A stretch of 23,602 nucleotides of DNA from an uncultured Paenibacillaceae bacterium (GTDB lineage: Bacteria; Bacillota; Bacilli; Aneurinibacillales; Aneurinibacillaceae), in the NCBI GenBank assembly GCA_937874515.1, contig CALNBV010000237.1, positions 1 to 23,602 of the forward strand, written 5' to 3'. Positions 19,830 to 23,602 of the stretch are shown piece after piece (the stretch's first letter is position 1; each line of letters opens with the position of its first letter). The notes beneath the pieces are model-generated. The model was given only the letters and a program-made list of their open reading frames with translations, made no database searches and was not told the origin of the DNA. The position numbers were made by a program, and so were the translations under genes.

Positions 19830-20528
19830 ATGGGAAAGTTGAAAACTTGTCGTTGTTGTGGTTTGGTTATACCAACGATACTTATTAAAGATCGTCTATG
19901 TGTTTTATGTAATTATCAGTTGAATTGGCTTCAAGAAAAACATCAGGAATCTTTAGAAAATTTTAGTTCCTGGTGGAAGGATAGAGAGAAATACATCATC
20001 ATAGATACCGAAACTACTGGTCTTAATGAAGATGATGAAATTATAGAAATTTCAATTTTAAGTTTGACTGGAGAAACCTTATTGGATACTTTGGTTAAAC
20101 CGAAAAAAGAGATTCCTCAATTCATTACAAAATTGACTGGAATTACAAATGAAATGGTTAGTAAAGCACCTGTTTTTTCAGATGTTTTAGACGATATTAA
20201 TAGAATTTTAAAAGGTAAGATTCTTCTTACTTTTAATGCAAAATTTGATATAAGGATGATAGATCAAAGTTTAAAAAACTATGGTTTATCTTTTAATTAT
20301 GACATTGATTCTGTCAAATGTGTCATGCTTGAATATGCTCAATATTTTGGTGAATACAGAAAGATTGAGCAAGACTTTAAAAGGAAAAGTCTAAAAAAGG
20401 CAATTGAAACCGAAGGTATTAACCTAAAACAGAATCACCGTTCCTTGGGTGATTGTGAGTTAGTATTAGAGCTGATAAAATCCATTGCAACAAAAAATCT
20501 TGTTTTACAGGAGGTTGCTAATGGGTAA
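19830..20528 (+). CDS. DnaQ-like 3'-5' exonuclease with N-terminal zinc-finger-like region
   Basis: 232 residues from ATG 19830 (GAGGGG 8 bases upstream). Residues 1-30 hold CRCCG and CVLC (C7, C9/C10, C24, C27), a likely zinc knuckle. A DEDDh exonuclease domain follows: ExoI motif D59-T-E61-TTG, ExoII FNAKFD (D140), ExoIII H203-RSLG-D208. All catalytic residues are present. The closest general class is the PolC/DnaQ proofreading fold, which removes nucleotides from 3' ends; a free-standing enzyme on a mobile element probably acts in DNA repair or on foreign or invading nucleic acid. The N-terminal cysteines are unusual for DnaQ. Confidence 0.9.
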   Translation: MGKLKTCRCCGLVIPTILIKDRLCVLCNYQLNWLQEKHQESLENFSSWWKDREKYIIIDTETTGLNEDDEIIEISILSLTGETLLDTLVKPKKEIPQFITKLTGITNEMVSKAPVFSDVLDDINRILKGKILLTFNAKFDIRMIDQSLKNYGLSFNYDIDSVKCVMLEYAQYFGEYRKIEQDFKRKSLKKAIETEGINLKQNHRSLGDCELVLELIKSIATKNLVLQEVANG

Positions 20529-20622
20529 TATAACTGTTCGGTTTTTCTTTGTTAATGCTCCAGAACGACTGCATACCATTGGGTTTGATACCGCGATTGA
20601 GGATTTAAAAGATGTTTCATAA
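20521..20622 (+). CDS. Tiny orphan protein coupled to the exonuclease
   Basis: 33 residues (MGNITVRFFFVNAPERLHTI then GFDTAIEDLKDVS). It has its own CAGGAGG six bases before ATG, inside the end of the exonuclease gene, and overlaps it by 8 bases. It may be the shortened start of a larger protein, as the sequence begins like a normal strand-helix domain and then ends. No family recognised. A terminator begins seven bases after its stop. Confidence 0.55.
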   Translation: MGNITVRFFFVNAPERLHTIGFDTAIEDLKDVS

Positions 20623-20628
20623 AAAAAC

Positions 20629-20668
20629 AAAAAGCCGGATGCCATATTTTATTGGTGTTCGACTTTTT
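20629..20668 (+). terminator. Terminator of the exonuclease group (repeat type T1)
   Basis: AAAAAGCCGGATGCC pairs with GGTGTTCGACTTTTT with wobbles and one C-A mismatch, T-rich end. A very similar terminator is at 22473. Confidence 0.85.
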
Positions 20669-20692
20669 GTTTAAAATTGTAAAAAATAAAAT

Positions 20693-20740
20693 GGGGCTGA
20701 TAATCCGTAAGGGGATGCCCCTCCTAAGGAGGAAAAGATA
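20693..20740 (+). promoter_or_regulatory. Structured mRNA leader L1
   Basis: CCTCC-TAA-GGAGG (20720-20732) can fold so that the Shine-Dalgarno sequence is covered. GGGG-ATG-CCCC (20711-20721), or GGGGC with GCCCC (20693, 20717), uses the same C residues and would free it. Related leaders precede the genes at 21278, 21537 and 22558; L1 and L2 are close in sequence (GCTGAT.ATCCG.AAGGGGA). Confidence 0.6.
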
Positions 20741-21217
20741 ATGGAAATTAAATTACCTTACAGTAGCCAAACCGCCCAATTAATGTCTTATGAAAAAGCT
20801 GTAGAAATGATTGAAAATATTACTTTTGATGAAGCGTTTGAGCTTTCTTGGAAAGGATTTTTCTTTGGGAAAAAAGATGGTTATGCTGAATTAAACCTTG
20901 ATCGTGGTAAATATGAAAGTAATTCACTGGAAGATGAAGAAGCCAACCAAGGTGTTGATGCGGTTGCTATAGTAGTTTATAAAATAGACAAACACCCCGA
21001 ATTAGGAGAAGAGGAACTATTAAGCGATGATGAACGTGCTGAGTTCCGTAATTACTCAGGAAGCATAGAACAGTGGATGAAGCTAAAAGGTATTGATTAT
21101 ATGGATCGTGTAAAAGACTACTTTATCTTTTGGTGGGATAATGCTAGTGACTATTGGGAACGGAAGGCTAAGGAGGAACTTGAAGAGTGGTACAGCAAAG
21201 AAAAAGTACTTTCTTAA
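20741..21217 (+). CDS. Acidic orphan protein of the leader-controlled group
   Basis: 158 residues, strongly acidic, Trp/Tyr-rich at the end (IFWWDNASDYWERKAKEELEEWYSKE). It begins MEIKLPYSSQTAQLMSYEKAVEMI with a helical start, has strands in the middle (VDAVAIVVYKID) and a charged helix (EEELLSDDERAEF). The family is not recognised. High acidity together with placement in a mobile-element accessory region would suit an inhibitor that mimics DNA, which is speculation. It is translated from leader L1. Confidence 0.68.
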   Translation: MEIKLPYSSQTAQLMSYEKAVEMIENITFDEAFELSWKGFFFGKKDGYAELNLDRGKYESNSLEDEEANQGVDAVAIVVYKIDKHPELGEEELLSDDERAEFRNYSGSIEQWMKLKGIDYMDRVKDYFIFWWDNASDYWERKAKEELEEWYSKEKVLS

Positions 21218-21229
21218 CCTAAAAAACTA

Positions 21230-21277
21230 GGAGCTGATGATCCGCAAGGGGAGGCCCTTCTAAGGAGGAAGAAGAGA
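21230..21277 (+). promoter_or_regulatory. Structured mRNA leader L2
   Basis: Nearly the same as L1. AAGGG and CCCTT (around GAGG) can pair, and CTTCTAAGGAG can form the weaker alternative that touches the Shine-Dalgarno. No terminator separates it from the gene before, so it acts within a shared transcript. Confidence 0.5.
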
Positions 21278-21478
21278 ATGAAAAAGATTAGCGTAGACAA
21301 CGGAAGAAGTTTTGTAAGTCCAAACGAAGCAATAGACACTGTGCAGTTTCAAGAAATAGTAATGTTTATGGATAATGAAACAAGAGAGGTTGTACATGAT
21401 GAGTTGGCCCCTTGCACAGAATTAGAATTTTTAACAAGATATTTGGAATTAGCAAAGGAAAACTTAATTATTGGGTAA
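21278..21478 (+). CDS. Small acidic orphan protein
   Basis: 66 residues: MKKISVDNGRSFVSPNEAID, then a helix (FQEIVMFMDNETREVVHDELA) and a conserved-looking end (PCTELEFLTRYLELAKENLI). The DNGRSF...HDELAPCTE pattern reminds me of small proteins carried by conjugative elements and phages of Firmicutes, but I cannot name a family or function. The ATG has AAGGAGG 10 bases upstream within leader L2. Confidence 0.7.
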   Translation: MKKISVDNGRSFVSPNEAIDTVQFQEIVMFMDNETREVVHDELAPCTELEFLTRYLELAKENLIIG

Positions 21479-21488
21479 TAGATAAACC

Positions 21489-21536
21489 GGGCCGAGGTAC
21501 CAAAAGGTAAAGGCCCTCCTAAGGAGGATTTTTAAA
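21489..21536 (+). promoter_or_regulatory. Structured mRNA leader L3
   Basis: GGGCC (21489) and GGCCC (21512) can pair; CCTCC-TAA-GGAGG (21515-21527) is the exact Shine-Dalgarno-covering hairpin of L1. The two hairpins share bases and exclude each other. The rest of the leader differs from L1, so the shared elements are conserved against a changed background. Confidence 0.6.
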
Positions 21537-22262
21537 ATGAAAACTCAATTCCAACATCCAAAATATGATTGTGCATTTGAAGTTCAATTCATGATAAGTG
21601 AATTGGAAGAATTAAAAGAAAAAATTAATGATCCTTTCATACTTTATTCAGGAACCTTAAGCAATCATTTGTTTAATATTCCTGATTATAAAAGTAATTC
21701 TATGACTATACAACGCTCAATTAGGAAGTTATTAAGTGAGATTTCAGGCAAACAAAATATCTGGGATATTTGTGAGTCTGATTTATTTTTTAAAGATGAA
21801 GAATGGACAAAGTGGCGAAATGAAGGATTAACTTTTGAAGCCTACCATAAATATTCTTTGAATCCTAAATATTTTGATCAAATAGTAGCTGCTATAAATC
21901 AATGGATTTCTGAAGCTAAAAATATCTTTGACAAAATGAATGAAGTCGAAATCCAAAGAAAAAAAGAAAGAGAAGAAGGTCGTGCAAAATACTCTGTCGT
22001 TGAAATATATACCTCGATTTCTCCAAGTGGTGGAGAAGATGGGGTGGATGGTTATTGGGATGGATTAATTAAAAATAATCAATCTGAAGTAACAATGCGA
22101 GTAGTTGCTAGAAATGTTTTTGATTTTGGTTTTTATACCTATCCAAAACGTGTAGAAGGAACCGATGGAGTTTTGGATTGGAAATCTTGGACAGAGGAAG
22201 AAGAAGAAGTTTGTAAATGGTTATCAAGGTTTTCTCCATTTACTACAAATATACGGATGTAG
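21537..22262 (+). CDS. Orphan protein, 241 residues
   Basis: No family recognised. The first 60% is helical (FEVQFMISELEELKEKIND, TIQRSIRKLLSEISG, YFDQIVAAINQWISEAK) with a lysine-rich break (IQRKKEREEGR) near residue 143. The last 90 residues contain strands and a Gly-rich loop (SISPSGGEDGVDGYWDGLI, then MRVVARNVFDFGFYTY) and an acidic end. This two-part build (helical, then compact strand domain) may mean two domains. It is made from leader L3 and is followed, 13 bases later, by a small Cys-rich protein. Confidence 0.68.
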   Translation: MKTQFQHPKYDCAFEVQFMISELEELKEKINDPFILYSGTLSNHLFNIPDYKSNSMTIQRSIRKLLSEISGKQNIWDICESDLFFKDEEWTKWRNEGLTFEAYHKYSLNPKYFDQIVAAINQWISEAKNIFDKMNEVEIQRKKEREEGRAKYSVVEIYTSISPSGGEDGVDGYWDGLIKNNQSEVTMRVVARNVFDFGFYTYPKRVEGTDGVLDWKSWTEEEEEVCKWLSRFSPFTTNIRM

Positions 22263-22275
22263 GGAGTTGTTAAAA

Positions 22276-22452
22276 ATGAAAATAGATATGACTGGAATGT
22301 TATGTGATTTATGTTTTTGTCAAAATGACAATTGCTTTGGAGAAGAATATTGCAAATCATGTTCATTTGCTTCTCGTTTTCTTCCCCGTCACGATCTTTC
22401 TGAAAACGCAGTAGAATGTTATAAAAAAATTCTTACTGCTATGAATAGATAA
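22276..22452 (+). CDS. Small cysteine-rich protein (zinc-binding type)
   Basis: 58 residues from ATG 22276 (AGGGAG 10 bases upstream); the longer frame from 22165 overlaps the previous gene and is rejected. Six cysteines lie in the first 30 residues: LCDLCFCQNDNCFGEEYCKSCSF, in C-x2-C-x-C...C...C-x2-C order, enough for one or two small zinc sites; an additional Cys lies near residue 49. A single zinc knuckle of this type often binds nucleic acid or protein partners. The family is not recognised. Confidence 0.65.
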   Translation: MKIDMTGMLCDLCFCQNDNCFGEEYCKSCSFASRFLPRHDLSENAVECYKKILTAMNR

Positions 22453-22472
22453 AAGATGGTTCATTTAAAAAC

Positions 22473-22508
22473 AAAAAGTCGGATGCCGTTTTGGTGTTCG
22501 ACTTTTAT
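22473..22508 (+). terminator. Terminator (repeat type T1, second copy)
   Basis: AAAAGTCGGATGCC pairs with GGTGTTCGACTTTT over 14 bp with G-T wobbles around GTTTT. It is a diverged copy of the terminator at 20629 and is again followed by a leader of the L family. Confidence 0.85.
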
Positions 22509-22523
22509 ATTAAATTTTAAAAT

Positions 22524-22557
22524 GGAGGCTTTAGAGGCCCTTTAAGGAGGAAAAAAG
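22524..22557 (+). promoter_or_regulatory. mRNA leader L4
   Basis: GGAGGCTTTAGAGGCCC then TTTAAGGAGG, related to L1-L3 (GGCCC before AAGGAGG). The Shine-Dalgarno-covering hairpin is only partial here. Confidence 0.4.
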
Positions 22558-22714
22558 ATGGAAATTAAAAAATGATTGGATTACTGTTCCTGAAATTGCT
22601 TTTCGGTTAAAAATATCGGATAGAACGGTATTTAGAAAAGTTAAAAATTTGAGGGAACAGGGTTATCAAATAGAATCAAGTCGAAAAGGAATAAAGATTA
22701 ATTTAAAAAACTAA
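22558..22714 (+). CDS. Small helix-turn-helix protein with a frameshift at an A6 tract
   Basis: The start at ATG 22558 has a good AAGGAGG but reads MEIKK and stops (TGA at 22573). From 22571 one frame over there is a complete HTH: DWITVPEIAFRLKISDRTVF, RKVKNLREQGY, ending KINLKN with TAA at 22714. If the A run at 22567-22572 had five A instead of six, the reading would be MEIKNDWITVPE with no break, giving about 51 residues. The domain looks like an HTH_11-type DNA-binding fold. Options are a phase-variable or slippage-controlled gene, a recent mutation, or a base-call error. Confidence 0.6.
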
Positions 22715-22728
22715 GTAAAAATTCTTTC

Positions 22729-22770
22729 AGCCATTTATTTTCCGTACTTAGTGGAATGAATGGCTTTTTT
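22729..22770 (+). terminator. Terminator after the HTH gene
   Basis: AGCCATT and AATGGCT, with further pairing inward (ATTTTCC with GGAATG in part), followed by TTTTTTATTTT. Confidence 0.88.
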
Positions 22771-22836
22771 ATTTTAAATTTTTTATAAAAAAACATACGA
22801 AATTACTTTGAAAGGCATAATATATATAATTAATGC

Positions 22837-22865
22837 TTGATAAAATACAACTATGGTTGTATAAT
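22837..22865 (+). promoter_or_regulatory. Sigma-A promoter with a palindromic operator in the spacer
   Basis: TTGATA (22837), 17 bases, TATAAT (22860). ATACAAC-TATG-GTTGTAT (22845-22862) is a perfect 7-bp inverted repeat filling most of the spacer and entering the -10. This geometry fits a repressor site. It drives the gene at 22907. Confidence 0.85.
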
Positions 22866-22906
22866 TTAATTATAAAAAACAGGAACGAAAGGGGATTTTT
22901 AATGAG

Positions 22907-23602
22907 ATGGATGAAAAAATAGAATATTTCGCAGCCAAAAAGCTTCCAGAATATAAACTGGATGTAATTAAGATTACGAATAATGAACTTTGGAAAAATT
23001 TAATGAAACAATTTGACACCTGGAAAGAAGCAGAGAAAGTTTTTGTAAATGAAACAGATTATGAAATTGTAATTCAGATTATAGATAATGAATATTCGGA
23101 TAACGCAGCGTTTAATATAGCAGATGAATTTTTTTATGGCGAAGAAATACGGAATGATATTTATGGTTCTAATGACAATCCTTTTGATGGGCTTTCAATA
23201 AATATAGATATAGAATATGCTGATCTACCCAATGGCCAACTTATTATTTTTGGGGATTGGACAAGTTGGTATGATGAAGAAACAGATAATTTATTTGAAA
23301 TTTGTCCTGTGCAAGTGATAAATGCTGAAAGTTTCCTTGATATTGATAATGAACGAATGATTTGGAAAACCAAAGAGGATACTTTCCTGGTTGTTGGTAT
23401 TGAAGAAAAAACAGTCATTTGGGAGGCCGGTAAACTTAACATCGAAAGAACTATTGAACAGCTTATCGGCATGGAAGTTACCGACAGTTTCCTTTCTGAT
23501 GTGAGCTGTGCTTTTGATACTTCCAGTTTTGAAATAATCGTTTCCAAGGATGAAAGTAACTCTCATATTAATTACCAGGCTTATGAAAATAAAGAGGATG
23601 CT
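22907..23602 (+). CDS. Acidic orphan protein, runs off the window end
   Basis: 232 codons without a stop up to the window edge. Start: ATG 22907 reads MDEKIEYFAAKKLPEYKLD; the ribosome binding site GAAAGGGG is 12 bases upstream. An ATG at 22902 is better spaced but reads only MRWMKK before a stop, so it may be a competing mini-ORF. The protein is acidic, with strand-rich stretches (VINIDIEYADLPNGQLIIFG style: INIDIEYADLPNGQLIIFGD and WKTKEDTFLVVGIEEKT). The repeated strand pattern suggests a beta-rich fold. No family recognised; on the C-terminal side a longer protein is likely. Confidence 0.72.
   Translation, partial: MDEKIEYFAAKKLPEYKLDVIKITNNELWKNLMKQFDTWKEAEKVFVNETDYEIVIQIIDNEYSDNAAFNIADEFFYGEEIRNDIYGSNDNPFDGLSINIDIEYADLPNGQLIIFGDWTSWYDEETDNLFEICPVQVINAESFLDIDNERMIWKTKEDTFLVVGIEEKTVIWEAGKLNIERTIEQLIGMEVTDSFLSDVSCAFDTSSFEIIVSKDESNSHINYQAYENKEDA

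Noticed and set aside
23161..23566. Minus-strand frames at the right end
   Set aside because: The + strand is open for 232 codons from a promoter and ribosome binding site; the minus frames are its shadow.

Overview
The window is AT-rich, with strong AGGAGG-type ribosome binding sites, frequent TTG and GTG starts and Gram-positive-type conjugation genes. It looks like part of a large conjugative plasmid or integrative conjugative element from a Firmicute, most likely Bacillaceae. All genes but one lie on the + strand. No relaxase, VirD4-type coupling protein, replication initiator, integrase, tRNA or rRNA gene was seen.

Layout. Positions 1-1152 hold the end of a sensor histidine kinase and its NarL-type response regulator. 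Positions 1244-1997 hold two divergent XRE-type repressors around a promoter with palindromes. Positions 2103-10543 form one tight operon for a type IV secretion (conjugation) machine: a VirB2-like small membrane protein, a VirB3-like/VirB4-N-terminal fusion, the VirB4 ATPase, a two-domain wall hydrolase (VirB1-like), two VirB8/NTF2-like anchored proteins, a VirB6/TrbL-like channel protein, and a gene that resembles the EssB/YukC family of type VII secretion but is split by an apparent one-base frameshift. A strong terminator closes this operon.

Positions 10650-11850 carry two copies of a structured non-coding RNA element interleaved with two small genes. Positions 11993-15614 form a single-strand DNA cassette: RecT/Bet-type annealing protein, CHC2 zinc-ribbon protein, SSB, Cas4/RecB-like nuclease and two unknowns. 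A RadC/JAMM protein, a small membrane peptide and an adenine/cytosine-N-type DNA methyltransferase follow. From 17581 to the end is an accessory region of small, mostly acidic orphan proteins plus a DnaQ-like exonuclease. Many of these have their own terminator and leader, and they reuse a few repeated 5' leaders. A third copy of the structured RNA lies at 18732-19018.

The main result is the RNA family. Three diverged copies, two with a conserved sigma-A -10 region and all with a terminator-like 3' end, keep at least six helices by compensatory base changes, and the wobble pairs fit transcription of the + strand only. Other signals are the frameshifted EssB-like gene, a family of leaders in which CCTCC can pair with the Shine-Dalgarno sequence, paired paralogous membrane peptides, a tandem duplicated gene with a frameshift, and a promoter with a perfect palindrome between -35 and -10.
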